Source of the DNA: Effrenium voratum
Lineage: Eukaryota; Sar; Dinophyceae; Suessiales; Symbiodiniaceae
DNA: 64,000 nucleotides
Reading direction: 5' to 3'
Assembly (NCBI GenBank): GCA_963377175.1
Contig: CAUJNA010000458.1
Span: 136,033-200,032, forward strand
A program made the translations under genes and the position numbers. This document shows, piece after piece, positions 13,201 through 27,035 of this stretch; position 1 is the stretch's first letter, and every line of letters starts with the position of its first letter. The notes beneath the pieces are model-generated. The model made no database searches. It was not told the DNA's origin and worked only from the letters and a program-made list of their open reading frames with translations.

Positions 13201-15209
13201 CTTGAAAGGAAGCCACCGGGACGCAAAAGTCGTTTTGATATCTTCACACATGTTCACTTGGGACCCAGAAAAACACAACATCCCAGTGAGTAACAACCAG
13301 TTAGCACATGGAACCCAAACTGTGGCCGACTCATTTCCTGGGCAACCTCCAAATGAAGTCTAACTGATGCCATTGGATGCGTATGCGGTATGCTAACTCA
13401 TTGTTACCAGGGCTACGACTCAAACGCGCCAAGAGCGCCCAGGACAGGGCGCGGGCGTGGACATCAACCTGGCGGTGCAGCACCTGCTGAACTGCGGAGG
13501 TGTTGGCACCTGCAGGGGCGGGACCGTGGATGGGCCCTACCAGTGGCTCAAGGCGGGAGACCTCGCGAGGCGTCGCTTTGTGTCTGTCAAGGGCCACAGC
13601 CCCGATTGGCCATTTCGGTAAGTGGTTCTACTTGGTTTAAAGGGTGTATAGTACGGCCTATATGCTCCTTTATGACCCTGCTAGTAGAACCACAAGTCAA
13701 CGGGTTTTGGCGCTATGGGTTTGTCTCAAAGTGGACCCTCAGAATGATCGGCTTCCTTAAGTTTCCCTTCCAACCAACCAAAACGGTATCCTCCAAAAAG
13801 ACACACCCATATCTGCCTCTTTTGTGGTGAGCGGTTCCACCGATTCGGGAATAAAACGAGCGAAAAGCCGCGATGTAGCTCCTTTACCTGGAATCCATTT
13901 TCTATTTCCGGTTTTGGAATTACTGTAGAACTTGCAGATACAGGAGCCGCTGATATCCGGTAGTTTATTTGGTCAATGAACTACTTGTGCCTCAATTACG
14001 GGAAACCACTAACTAAGAGACTAAGGGGGCTCAACCATGGCAAATCCATCACCGAGGCCAGGCTGCATTCATGAACGATTTGAGGAGGTTCAAGATCTAT
14101 GGTGAGGTTGATTGCGAGCCTTTTGAGTGGGATCTTATTGAAATTTATTTTCATTTTTAGCTTTCCCAAGAATCAATCACGACTTTCAGTGGGCAAAAGC
14201 TGCGGTCAAGTGGCTCTGATTCGGGCTGAAAGCGAGCATGGTGGAAGGTCCAAGATATTGCTCGGCGGAGCTTTTGGGGCCAGGGAAGGGAAGACATAAA
14301 ACCTGCAGACACTACTCTTTGTTCCTCAGGAGGGCGTGAACATTTGGTGCCCTCATTTAGGAAATTTAGGGTTATGACTCAAGCTGCTGTGGGTTATGAA
14401 AGGGTTCTCTATATTTCCCCTTTCGGTGGCTTTAAAAGTCACCCTTTGGGCCAATCCAAAGTGAGTTTCTTTCGGGGTGATGCGTAAACTGGAAAGGGGA
14501 ACTCATGTGTGTTTTTGAGGGTACCCTTTTTGCGGTGGCTCTGAAGGGACACAACCAACGCCGGCCATGTTTTGGGATGCTGAGATTTGTGCCTGTCAAA
14601 AGGACATGGGACAATTTGGAGCCCGCCGCCCATTCCGCGAGGAAGATGCACGAACTCCTGCACCATGTGCGATGGTTGAAACCCTATGGTTGATGAACCT
14701 GCCTGCCTGGCGTGGAGTGTTGTCCATGACAACTCAACACCTGAAATCAGGCAGGTCCGTGTCAAAATGTTGCTACAAACCGAAAAATTGCTTCGGGTGT
14801 CCTTGTGGCTTCACTTGAATTTCCAAGAAGAGAGATGCCCGTGAATTTCAATCAGACGCCCCTTGACACGTGGGTCGGCGGACAGAACTCCCCAGAGTAG
14901 GGAGGTCCCCCAAATTGGGAGCCGATTCCCCGCGCCCCGAGGGCATCTCGGAGAAGGGCACGGGCATCAGCTACGAGACCTCCAACCCCTACGTGGCCTG
15001 CAGCTCGGACTCCTCCGAGGTGGGCGGGGCAGCTGAAAGGGGGAAAGAGAAAGGGCGACTGAATTGGACTGTGTGGGCACTCGAGGGGGGAACTCTGCAA
15101 AATGACCCGCCCAACACCGGAGGGCTTCTGCCCCCACGTGGACACCTCCTGCAAGCCGGTGAACGTGGCACGCACCTGCGGCAGCTTCTCCCAGGCACCG
15201 ACGCGACGG

Positions 15210-15284
<75 letters not shown>

Positions 15285-18200
15285 TTTGGGGGGCGGCAGG
15301 TTTGTTTTGAGAACCCCCAGCCTGGTTTCTTGCTGGTTCTCGGTAGGCTTGTGTTTTTGGTTTGGGCAAGCCGCCTTTTGGGGCTGTGTCTCACCCTCGA
15401 AAGAAGAACTGTTTCTCACCAGTGGTCGCTTTCCTGAAAGCCAAGGAACCAGTACCAGTACCAGTACTGGTTGCAGAAAGACAAACCCTAAAGACAAATC
15501 CAAAAGACAAATCTCATTTCACCTGTTGGTTTGTTGGCCCAAACAGATTGGGACACCCCGATGGAAGCCGCGCAAGGATGGCGAACGTATAAAGATACAT
15601 CTTTCCTGCAAATGATCTCAATGAAGATAGGAAAGTGAAAGCTGGAAAACGTCTGAATAGGTTAATAGGTTCATAAAGTAAAAAGAAAAGCTCATTTCCC
15701 TTCTGGCGCGCAATCGTGGTTGTTCGGGGGATGAGGCCCAGGGTGTCTTTGGAAGCTGCCTTGGCGCGATGTCTTTTTCGGGAGTGACTTTAAAGGGGCT
15801 GTCTGACGGGGATTCTGTGGGGATGTCTTTGGGGAAGTGCCGAACAGGTGGGTTTGTCTCAAACACCAGCCAATGGGTCCCATGATGCCGCGTCAGGAGG
15901 GTGGCCCCTGCACCGGCCTGTCCGACTATCCCAACGCCACCATCACGGACTACGGGTCCATCAGCGGCGCGGATGCCATGCCACTCGGCGGTCCTTGGAA
16001 ACGTCATATTTTGACCGCTCAGACTGCCTGTTTGGGGCTCATAATCTCTCCAGCAACCAGCAACAGCAACAAGACTGAATTTGCAACTGGTCTGGTTTTG
16101 GCCCGATCTATTGGGATCACCAGGGTGCAGGGTTGTTTGCTGAATGCCTGGGGAATTGGACACATCGCCATGCGTTTGCGCCTCGAACGAGAAATGGACA
16201 ATACGACTTGGAACAAGCGGTTGCTTTGCGGTGGGCGAGCTGCCCCTTGACCGGCGAACAGATGCTGTGGGCTCCTTGCGCAAAGTTCGGTGCGTGAATG
16301 CCAACCAGGGGGTTGATATGACAAAGAAGAGTGATCGTCGGCAAGGAACTAGGTGGTGCCACAGTCCATTCCCCGAGACTCAATGAGGCACCACTCCTGG
16401 AAGAGCTAATCACATGGGCCATGTGGGTCAGAACTGCCTTACCCATGGTGAGGGTCTCTTGCTTCTGTATCCTTCAGCTCAGGCAGGTGAATGAAACTAA
16501 TTTGTGCGCAAAGTTTGGCCGGAGATTCTGGGATAGCTTTTACCGGAAAATTGATCTACCAGGGTTGGCTTCCTTCTATCTCCTCTTTTGATGCTTTTGC
16601 AATTCACCTTTTGGGTGTTTTTAAGGGGAGTCGCCTTTTGGTGGGATCATGAGGCTTGGGTTCACGTTGTCCTTCGCAAGCCGCAGAAGACGCTTGCAGA
16701 ATTCGGTGCACCAATCATGTGGCCGCCGAAACCGAAACTGTTCTATTTTTGGGCGACTTTTCGGCTAGACTGAATAAGAATCTCGTCCAAAGCTCATTTG
16801 TGTAACAAGAATCATGACAAGAAAATATGTGGGCCAAGCATTTGTCCGGCGGATCCGTTGATGTATTTTGTCCTGAGGATGAAGGAGATCTTCCATCGGG
16901 GGCCCATCAGCTGCGGTGTGGATGCCCAGCCCTTGCTGAACTATGAGCAGGGCCGCTCGGCGTGAGAAGCTCAACCACCGTAGACAGGGCTCCTCAAATT
17001 GGATACATGGGATTCATTTCCCGTGAATTTCTTGTTAAACCGGCACAAAAGGGCTACCCTCAAATTGGGCACGCCCACAACCAAGACCACCTGAACCATG
17101 ATCAAACCCTGGGTAATTGGAGGAATGGTGCGGGACGCTCCCAACCAGAGGTAGGTGCGCCCGCCTTTTGATTCTTTACATGGTTTTTGGTAGACCATTT
17201 CAATATCAGATTTTAATCAGCAATTCTTAAAGGCTACATCCGAAAACCGTGCCACAAGGACATCCTCCAAGTTAGCTGCACAAGTGCTCTTTCAGCTGAC
17301 TGAAACGTATCCTTTAAGGCACCCTATAGAAAAGAAGCTCAAATATGCCAGTCAGATTATATGCCTGGGTGTGATCAATATCGTAGACTTCTGCAGGCGG
17401 CTGGGATGCTCAGTTTGGTTCCCAAGTTTGTTGGATTAGCGAAATGAATGCTATCGGGTTGGATTTTTTAGCCTTTAGTCTTTTGGGGAAGTGGATGGTT
17501 TGTGCCGCTACAAAAGGTGAAACCTTTTAGCCATCGAGTTTGGATTGTGTCATGCCCCCCAGCCACATGGAACCTGACTCGGGGTCCCTGGAAGACGATC
17601 TTGGCTTAAAAGCGGGGCTTCTGGTGGGTTCGGCAACGTGGACGGGAGGGTGATTCCCCCGGATGCAAAGGGGACCCTGTTTTCCGTCCCAAGCCCGTTC
17701 TTGGACCATTGCGGGCCGCCAACAAAAGGTAAGCAAACGAGCAACCGAGCAAGTCTGAGGCTTCAAAGCAGCCAGAAGATTCAGATCCACGCAAACCTCC
17801 AGTGAGGCCCTTCTTTTCAAGCCAAGGCATCACGACGGACGAGGGCGAGTCCGTGGACCATGTGGTCTCCGTGGTGGGCTGGGGCACCGACAAGAAGCAG
17901 GGCATGCGCCTGCGCCGCGTTTAGGGCAACAGCATGCGTTTCCGCAAAGTGGGTCTGTGTGAAAAAAAGGGATTTGCTCCCCCCAAAGAGGCTCATTTTT
18001 CTTGCGGTTTTTCTTTGAACCTCCAAGCAGAAATGGATAAAAGGTTTCCCAACAGCAAACATGTCACGGTGCCGCACGATGACCCCTCCGATGTCGAAAC
18101 CGATGCCAATTTAGAGCAGGTGGCATGGCCCTTTCAAACCGCAAACATGGGCAAGAAAGGCACCATATTAACCTGTAGATCATTCGTGGCTCGAGTTGAA

Positions 18201-19625
18201 AAACTCCTGCATGGAACTTTTGGGGCTTTTTGGATCGGAACCCTCAGGCATCCTTTGGGGGGAAGCCAGGTCGACCCCAGCTGATTAGGGGGTGTTTCTG
18301 GGTTTCGTGGGGAATCAGCACTTAGGGCAAACAACCATTTGTTAACAGACTGAGGTTGATGAATCCAAGATTCTCCTCAAAAACCCAAATGGCCAATCCA
18401 CGACAGCAGTTCATGTAGGGGGGTGGCTTGGTTAGACTGCCGTTCAGACAGTCTCACAGAAACACATCTTTGCAAGACATGATCATTTCACACAGAGATT
18501 AAATCATCCCATATGATTGGTTTAGGGACCCAACAGTCGATGTGTGATGCTTCAATTTGCGCAGAGCCCCTGTTCAACACCTAGCTGCTAGCTTAGAAGC
18601 TGCAAGCACACTCCTAAATGGTTTTGTCTCCACCACAAACCGCAAACGTGGGTGATTAACCCCTGGATGTTCCTTCAAAGCACCCCTAAAAGGGGACCCC
18701 AAGGGGTCCTTCTCAGCCCCGCAAACATCGCCCCGCCAAGACGAAGCTCACGGTAACGTGGCCCCAAGGGCGATGATTGAATCTGCCAAACGAAGGAAGT
18801 GCAGGACCGTGTAAGCTTCGCCGGCCGGCGCGGACCCCTAAACCCGACACCAGATGTGCGCCTGCGCACGCGCGTGTGAGGTACTGGATCGTGCGTAACT
18901 CCTGGGGTGAGTTCTGGGGTGAGATGGGCTACTTCCGCGTGGCCAAGGGCGCCTTGAAGTTGGAGGACAGGGTGCCAGCGTTGTGGCAAGACCCTGGTAT
19001 CAATTGATCGCCTCCCCCTACGGGCAAGCCTTTTCTTCGATTTCGAATTTCTAAGTTGATGTTTGGTTGTTTTTTCAAGAGAAGTCACTTGGGGAAAAAC
19101 GGACTCTATTCTGGTCCAAAACAATGGGTGGGAACGATCAGAAACAGATGTCACAGATGTCCCTTCAAAGGAACATGCTGTATCGACTTAAGCTCGTTTC
19201 AACTTGTCGAACTGCTGACTTCGGTTTCAGGAGCAGTGCTCCTGGGCGGTGCCCGGCTCCTTCACCGCGCAGGAGAAGGACAACCAGGCGCCTTTTTCGC
19301 ATGTCAAGCCCAGTGACGTGAAGCGGATGTATATATATATATACATACACACATATTTATATATACACATATTTAACACCTACATTTAACATTATGTACA
19401 TAGATATCGGTGTAGTCTGATTAAGAGTTGACCGTACGCCAACCACCACTTCCAACAAACAACACTAATATGATATAGGCTGGGCCCACGCGGAACGGCA
19501 CCGAACACAACTACCCCGAAACCCTTTCGTGGCCTCCGAAAATGTAACAGTTGTAGCCGCAAGCAACTCGTAAACAGGATGTACCCAGTATATATGCATG
19601 TACATATATATATATATATATATAT

Positions 19626-19664
<39 letters not shown>

Positions 19665-20458
19665 CGAGCCCGGGCAATCAAACCAACTCGAAATGTGTTT
19701 GATGTTCTACTCGAATTGGGTCATTCGACTCCCTTGGGATTTAACCATGTGTGTGGGCGTGTGCGTGAGAGTGTGCGTGAGAGTGTACGTGTGTGATTGT
19801 TTTGAGGAAGCCAGGGGTTCCGGGATGTTAAAGGGGGCATTGGGATCCTATGATTTGTGTCTTTGGAGTTTGTTTCCGTCCAAATCCCGAGCTTGACACG
19901 TACCCAGTCAGGCAATAAGGGGATGCAAGGATGCGCAGATGAGGGGGTAAGGGGATACGGGGATGAGGAGATAAGCGGATGAGGTGATGAGGGGGGAAGC
20001 AGACAAAGCAGGGTGCAGCGAATTTTGTCAAGCACATAGGAAGCTGGTTGGGTATGATTGCCTGCCAGCGTTCGCGGGCAATCATGTTTGAACATCGGAT
20101 GGTGCGGCAGATACTTTGAAGCCGGGAGCCATCAAAATGTGACCCATCCTGGAACCTGGAAACAATTTGATCCTCGCTCAACCAAGGGCTCAAACAGTTA
20201 CGGCTGCGGTGCAGCCAAGCGTCTGACATGCTTCATAGGGCAACCGATTGCTGAGCATCCACAGGGCTCCTCGTGATGGAAAAGTTGAACCTGACATCCA
20301 CAAAGTCCAATCATGATTACTTCCGACGGATCAGCATTTCCTTTGATTGGAGAACATGGGATTGTTTGGCGGAGGGCTCGGGCTCCGGCAAAACACATCA
20401 GGTCCACTGCCACGAGGGTGGCGACAACTGCAAGCCGGCAGCGCAGCTGGTGGTCTAA
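10243..20458 (+). CDS. CTSZ: Cathepsin X/Z-like cysteine protease, copy 2
   Basis: Exons: 10243-10323 (Ala-rich, tentative), 11436-11543, 12518-12632, 13443-13552, 14942-15019, 15123-15194, 15897-15979, 16878-16951, 17827-17905, 18881-18971, 19231-19317, 20402-20458. The 11436 exon encodes the end of the propeptide and the mature N-terminus ([10 protein letters not shown]) and joins in phase 0 to [12 protein letters not shown]. That matches the family order just before the catalytic Cys. The tentative first exon is helical, Ala-rich and ends LLPREAAR in phase with it. The initiator Met and signal peptide exon were not found between 8554 and 10243. Catalytic Cys, His and Asn are all present, with no in-frame stop in the joined exons. 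Intron 5 begins about 15 bp before a 70-bp TG tract. Confidence 0.88.
10641..10952 (+). repeat. G-rich and C-rich runs in intergenic or 5' intron sequence
   Basis: A G-rich tract (about 10645-10675, several runs of three or more G) is followed by a C-rich tract (about 10870-10952, runs of up to nine C). Both could form quadruplex or i-motif structures. Equivalents: about 22557-22867 and 35647-35953. Run lengths vary between units, as expected for slippage. Confidence 0.75.
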
Positions 20459-23400
20459 ACCAATGGCCGACTAGACGGTGCGGCCGAATGTGCGCTGTGT
20501 GAGTTTTGGCCATGGCACATGTGCGACCGTGCCACAAATTTATCATTTTTGGGAGCTCGCTCGCCGTTCCCCTTGGCGGATTCTTGGCTCGCCATCGGGG
20601 AAAAATCGGCGCGGCCGGCCGGTTGGTCACCCTCTCGCAGAATCAGGCAGTTGATTCCAGGAGAATTGCCAGCAGAATGGGGAATTGCAATTCTTCCAGT
20701 GCAAAAGGGAGCATATTGTTTGTAGTTTGCTGGCACGCATTACTCCCCAAATCAACACCGATCCCGAAAAGGGTGGGCCCAACAACGGAGCTTCATCCAT
20801 GGTTACTTGTTGGGTCCAGGTCAATCCGCACGGGGGTAAACTATTTAGGCATCCCAGAAAGCTTGTGGAGACAGCTGCGAATTGACAGCACCGGAGCACG
20901 GGTGTTGTCAAAGTCAGCAACTGGGGGTGGTTCCCTTTAGCCAACTACGTACTTAAGGGGTGACTTTGACAATTGTCAAACGATGGGTCCAGTTTTAGGT
21001 GTTATGTTTGCTGGAAGAGTGGTTCACGGCGGCCTGCAAAAAATCGTCTTGCCCCTTCTCCTTGCGATAGACACAGCTGAGAAACCGAGAAGACTACTAC
21101 CTGTCTAAAGCTGGTTCTACGTCCTTGGGGTAGGGGTTGATCATATGAATCCTTAGGTTAGGCCAACCATGACAAGGATTGTATTGTTTGCAGAGTACCC
21201 TTTTCAAGTTGGTTCAAAGGGAAAAGGAAGACCACATCTTTGGGTCCCTTTCCCCTTTGACGCACGCGCTGAAGCATAAACTGACTGGGAGCTTACATGC
21301 GATGCGAATATTGCGGGCTGTCTCTCCATGTCATGAAACCAATGAGTCACTGAGTTTGACTCTCGTGGTCCGAGAAAAGTCCGCCAGGTTGCAGAAAGAG
21401 CCGTTGCGGTTGAGCACAGCAATAAACACGAGCCTTCAGGGTTTCGCACAAGCATTGCCAGCCATGGCAATTCATGAATCAAACCGGGGGATAACGTTCC
21501 CAATGAATTCCAGGTGGGACGTGTCCTTTTTCTCCGGCAGATCGGCTCAAGTTCGCCTTGCTCCCTCAGTCCTTGCGAAGCATGAAGCTGTTCAAGGCAG
21601 GGAGTGGCGGGAAAGGCCGAACACGGCTGCATATCATTCTAGGGCACTCCGCTGCAAATTATGATGGACTCATGGACCCCAAAGGGTCTTCCAAGAAGGG
21701 ATCTCCCCCTCAACAAAATGGCTTTTTGGGTTCCATATTGGTCTGCAGAAGAGTAACTTCCCATTCTTTCCAGGAATCCTTCTTTCCGGCAAACAACATA
21801 TCAGGGCAACCGACGGGAGTTTGCACATGGCAACGCTTGACAAGAATCACGAATCAACCGCGAGAATTATCGTCCTATTGCGATACCCATACTCCACATC
21901 TGACTCTTCATTTGGTCGGGTGTTGCTGGACTTCCGGCACGCGGGTGTTTTGGAGCAACCCAAAGGGAGACCACTGGGAAACCGAACGACAAATCCATTT
22001 TGTGAGTTCATCCCGCGAAAAGAGCCCTATCTTCAAGACGCAGAACTTCAGCTATCTTAAAAACACCTGCTGTTGCTTGCAGGCTTGCTGCTTTGAAGGG
22101 AAAGCAAGGGAGATAACTGCCATTTTGGGGTCCCGGTCCCTCTACGCCCGACGAGAACTCCAGGCCGCCGCATTTGGTCTCCTGGCCGCCGCCCAAGAGG
22201 ACGCCCGCCGCACCTCCGAGCTGCTGCCCCGCGAGGCGGCCCGTGCATTGTTTTGGCTTAAACGTGACCGAAATTAGGTTGGTCCTGTGAGGTTGCTTGG
22301 TTTAGGGAAGCCAAAAGGAAACCCGAAGACATTCTTGAACAGATGTTCCGTTCGGGTCCTGCCATGTGGGCTAATTCCTGGTATGAGCAGCGCCCAAAAA
22401 CCATTGGCCATTTAAGCAGACGTCCTGCCATATTGCCTGGGTGCAAAAATAGGGGCTGCTGCGGTTTCCTTTGGGTTTCCCTTCAGAACAGTTCAAATGG
22501 CACATTTGGTCAATACGAGGGGCTCAATAATTGCGTGCACTATTATCTTGTGATTTTAGGGGGGGAGGGATGGGGGAGGGCGGGTATGATCATGAGTTAA
22601 TTTGGTTTGAAGTACAACCCCATTCACCCTGGCAAGCAGTTTGGGGGGGTACTTGAAAAGGTTCCCATTTGAATGGTTCCCTGGTTTTGCCACAGCCATT
22701 TCATTGAAACTTGGGCCCCAAACAACCCTACCTTGGCTTGAACCCCGGCTGCCACTTCGTTAGAAAAGTTAGAATCTAATTCGCAGCCCTCCCTCCGCAA
22801 GCCCTCCCCACCCCATCCCCCACCCCACCATACACCCCACCCTTCCTTTTACCCCCCCCCCCCCCCTGTACAAGGGTGTGTGTTCAAGAGTGTGTGTGTG
22901 TGTGTGTGTCAAACTTGGGGAAAGCCAGGTTGGTGTTCTTTTGGTTTTCTTTTGACATCAACCATGCAGGCCAGGAAGGGCAATGTGGGCGGTGTTAAAG
23001 GTGCCCTCTTGGGTCAAAGGGAAACCGAAGGAAATCGACCATCCGAAGGGCTCCCTTATGTGTTTCACCTTGGTTTAAATGGAAACCCGAAGGAACACAC
23101 CATTTTCTTGGTCCCTCCAGTTTGTAAAATTAGGTGCCAAGCCTCAAAAAGATGAGAGAACCCACCCAAGATGGTTGTTTTCCTTTTAGTTTCCCTTTGA
23201 AACCACAACAAACAAGCTACCGAGCCTCCAACAAAGACACGCCCACCTCTTATCCTGGTTTATATCGTTCTTTTGGGGTCCCTCTACCCATGGCGACCGA
23301 CCCATCCACCACTCCCCGCGGGTCCCGACTCAGGAGGCTGAGAAGCTGGGGGTGGTCTGGCGCGGCAACGCCTCGGAGCAGAGCTCTCACGAGCTGCTGG

Positions 23401-23721
23401 GAGACGTGGAGATGCCGTCGGAGTTCACGTGGTGCGACAAGGTGGGGGGGGTTTTCGGTACGTTTCACTTGCTGGTGCTCAGGGAATGAGGGAATGGCCC
23501 TTAGAGGAAGCCACCAGTTGGATGGTTTATTTCGGGCCATTCCCTCAGTCCCTGCTGAGCAGCAAGTTGAAGGTTGGCTTCAAGGGAAGGCGCGAAAAAG
23601 ACAACAGTTGGGGTCCACCTTGTTTTGAGGGTACCCTCTTGCAGCGCGAATTGCCATTTGGGGGACACGTCTTTTGCTGTGATCTGCGTCAAGCCCTCGC
23701 CGTGCTCGAGGAGCAATCGCT
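11823..23721 (+). repeat. Tandem array unit 2
   Basis: Second unit, 11.90 kb, nearly identical to unit 1. Differences include an expanded TG tract at 15211-15280, a 15-bp insertion near 17273 shared only with unit 4, loss of about 92 bp near 18700 shared only with unit 3, and a private block of about 80 bp near 18025-18110 in intron 8. Confidence 0.93.
15211..15280 (+). repeat. Expanded TG microsatellite, intron 5, unit 2
   Basis: Thirty-five perfect TG units, just downstream of the exon 5 donor. Confidence 0.97.
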
Positions 23722-26700
23722 GCGCATGAAGCGCCGTGGACATAAGATTTACATCGTGTCACACACTCGACGCACTGAAACTGATCGCCAAAGCAGCGCG
23801 TACGTTTTCCCCGCGCAAGTAGCGCCACGGTCCTCGGGCGTCGCCGTTTTACGGGAGGAGGCTCAGGCTCAGGACCTGTCCTGGACATCGACCTGTGACT
23901 CTCAATTGTCATGGTGCAGCCACGAAGTTCGCTGGAAGATGCGGTCTGTCCAACTGCCACATGCAGCGCATCAACTGCGCCAACTCACTGCTGATCCGAA
24001 ACTGGATGCGGCCGGCGTCCCGCAAAGCGAGGGGTGTGGTGCGTGATGCACAATTTGAATGGCTCAGGGCCGAGCTTGCACAGCGCATGCCCCCCGAAGC
24101 AGTTCGCAGAGTCCTTGAGAGAGATGGCTAAGGATGCTGGCAACGAAACATGAATTTGCGCAGCAATCTCAGGCATGTCAGGCGGGCACATGAAAGGGAA
24201 GCCCACAAACTTGCCACAGGTTTGCCAGAAAGCGCGCTGAATAGGTCTGATATGTCAAGGCTTGTCATTACCGCGTGGTTGCTCTGTTTGTACGGTGGTG
24301 TTGTGTGCTGCAAACAACACACATTACAGGAACGTCTTCTATAGCTTTTTGTTTTTGTTTGTGGCCTTTAACATCAGCTGGCATCAAACCGCCAATTTCG
24401 GGTGGTGGCCGCTGGGAGGACGGCAAGAACTACTGCACCATGTCCCGCAACCAGCACATCCCCCAGTATTGCGGCAGTTGCTGGGCCCATGGAGCAATTT
24501 CAGCTCTGGGCGACCGCATCAAGATCGCCCGCCGCTTGAAGCATAGGATCTGAACAATGTCAGAGCTGTTGTCTTTCTTTTCGGTTTGGGAGATTATCAG
24601 AAGTGTAGAGTAGTTGAAGGAGTGGTGCGAAGGAATTTGAACCGGGTCAGGACACAAACCGAGCAAAGGCGTCCCAAAAACGGGTCAACGCAAGACACAC
24701 TCAGAACGACAACTGCTAGAGAAGTCAAACGGAAGCTACTAAAGGTGTAGCACAATCCGCAAGTAAAGGGGTCCGACATAATCACGCAAGTTGATTTTCC
24801 CCAAAGTCTCAAACACTGACATCCAAACAACAAACAACTTCACCTTACAACCAAAGCCACACCATCCAACCACTTCATCAAAGTTTTCTCCTCTCAACTG
24901 TCCCCGGCCCCAACCGATGTGTGGTACACTCAATCACAAGGAGAACTTCATGCAGGTTGGCTATGAAGTTTAATGGGGAGCCAGCAAACACACGCGGTTG
25001 GTGGACATGAATCCCCACCGAAGTCTGACGTCCACTAGAGGGTTCCCCTGAGAAAATTCAACAACCAAAAACCAGATCAACATTACCCTCTAAATACCTC
25101 CAAATGAAGTCTAACTGATGCCATTGGATGCGTATGCGGTATGCTAACTCATTGTTACCAGGGCTATGACTCAAACGCGCCAAGAGCGCCCAGGACAGGG
25201 CGCGGGCGTGGACATCAACCTGGCGGTGCAGCACCTGCTGAACTGCGGAGGTGTTGGCACCTGCAGGGGCGGGACCGTGGATGGGCCCTACCAGTGGCTC
25301 AAGGCGGGAGACCTCGCGAGGCGTCGCTTTGTGTCTGTCAAGGGCCACAGCCCCGATTGGCCATTTCGGTAAGTGGTTCTACTTGGTTTAAAGGGTGTAT
25401 AGTACGGCCTATATGCTCCTTTATGACCCTGCTAGTAGAACCACAAGTCAACGGGTTTTGGCGCTATGGGTTTGTCTCAAAGTGGACCCTCAGAATGATC
25501 GGCTTCCTTAAGTTTCCCTTCCAACCAACCAAAACGGTATCCTCCAAAAAGACACACCCATATCTGCGTCTTTGTGGTGAGCGGTTCCACCGATTCGGGA
25601 ATAAAACGAGCGAAAAGCCGCGATGTAGCTCCTTTACCTGGAAATCCATTTTCTATTTCCGGTTTTGGAATTACTGTAGAACTTGCAGATACATGAGCCG
25701 CTGATATCCGGTAGTTTATTTGGTCAATGAACTACTTGTGCCTCAATTACGGGAAACCACTAACTAAGAGACTAAGCCATGGCAAATCCATCACCGAGGC
25801 CAGGCTGCATTCATGAACGATTTGAGGAGGTTCAAGATCTATGGTGAGGTTGATTGCGAGCCTTTTGAGTGGGACCTTATTGAAATTGATTTTCATTTTA
25901 AGATTTCCCAAGAATCAATCACGACTTTCAGTGGGAAAAGCTGCGGTCAAGAGGCTCTGATCCGGGCTGAAAGCGAGCATGGTGGAAGGTCCAAGATATT
26001 GCTCGGCGGAGCTTTTGGGGCCAGGGAAGACATAAAACCTGCAGACACTACTCTTTGTTCCTCAGGAGGGCGTGAACATTTGGTGCTCTCATTTAGGAAA
26101 TTTAGGGTTATGACTCAAGCTGCTGTGGGTTATGAAAGGGTTCTCTATATTTCCCCTTTCGGTGGCTTTAACAGTCACCCTTTGGGCCAATCCAAAGTGA
26201 GTTTCTTTCGGGGTGATGCGTAAAAAGGAAAGGGGAACTCATGTGTGTTTTTGAGGGTACCCTTTTTGCGGTGGCCCTGAAGGGACACAACCAACGCCGG
26301 CCATGTTTTTGGATGCTGAGATTTGTGCCTGTCAAAAGGACATGGGACAATTTGGAGCCCGCCGCCCATTCCGCGAGGAAGATGCACGAACTCCTGCACC
26401 ATGTGCGATGGTTGAAACCCTATGGTTGATGAACCTGCCTGCCTGGCGTGGAGTGTTGTCCATGACAACTCAACACCTGAAATCAGGCAGGTCCGTGTCA
26501 AAATGTTGCTACAAACCGAACAATTGCTTCGGGTGTCCTTGTGGCTTCACTTGAACTTCCAAGAAGAGAGATGCCTGTGAATTTCAATCAGACGCCCCTT
26601 GACACGTGGGTTGGCGGACAGAACTCCCCGGAGTAGGGAGGTCCCCAAATTGGGAGCCGATTCCCCGCGCCCCGAGGGCATCTCGGAGAAGGGCACGGGC

Positions 26701-26944
26701 ATCAGCTACGAGACCTCCAACCCCTACGTGGCCTGCAGCTCGGACTCCTCCGAGGCGGGCGGGGCAGCTGAAAGGGGGAAAGAGAAAGGGCGACTGAATT
26801 GGACTGTGTGGGCACTCGAGGGGGGAACTCTGCAAAATGACCCGCCCAACACCGGAGGGCTTCTGCCCCCACGTGGACACCTCCTGCAAGCCGGTGAACG
26901 TGGCACGCACCTGCGGCAGCTTCTCCCAGGCACCGACGCAACGG

Positions 26945-27035
<91 letters not shown>

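Noticed and set aside
14852..15503. Minus-strand frames with long Thr-His runs.
   Set aside because: They are translations of the TG microsatellite and flanking exon 5 antisense sequence.
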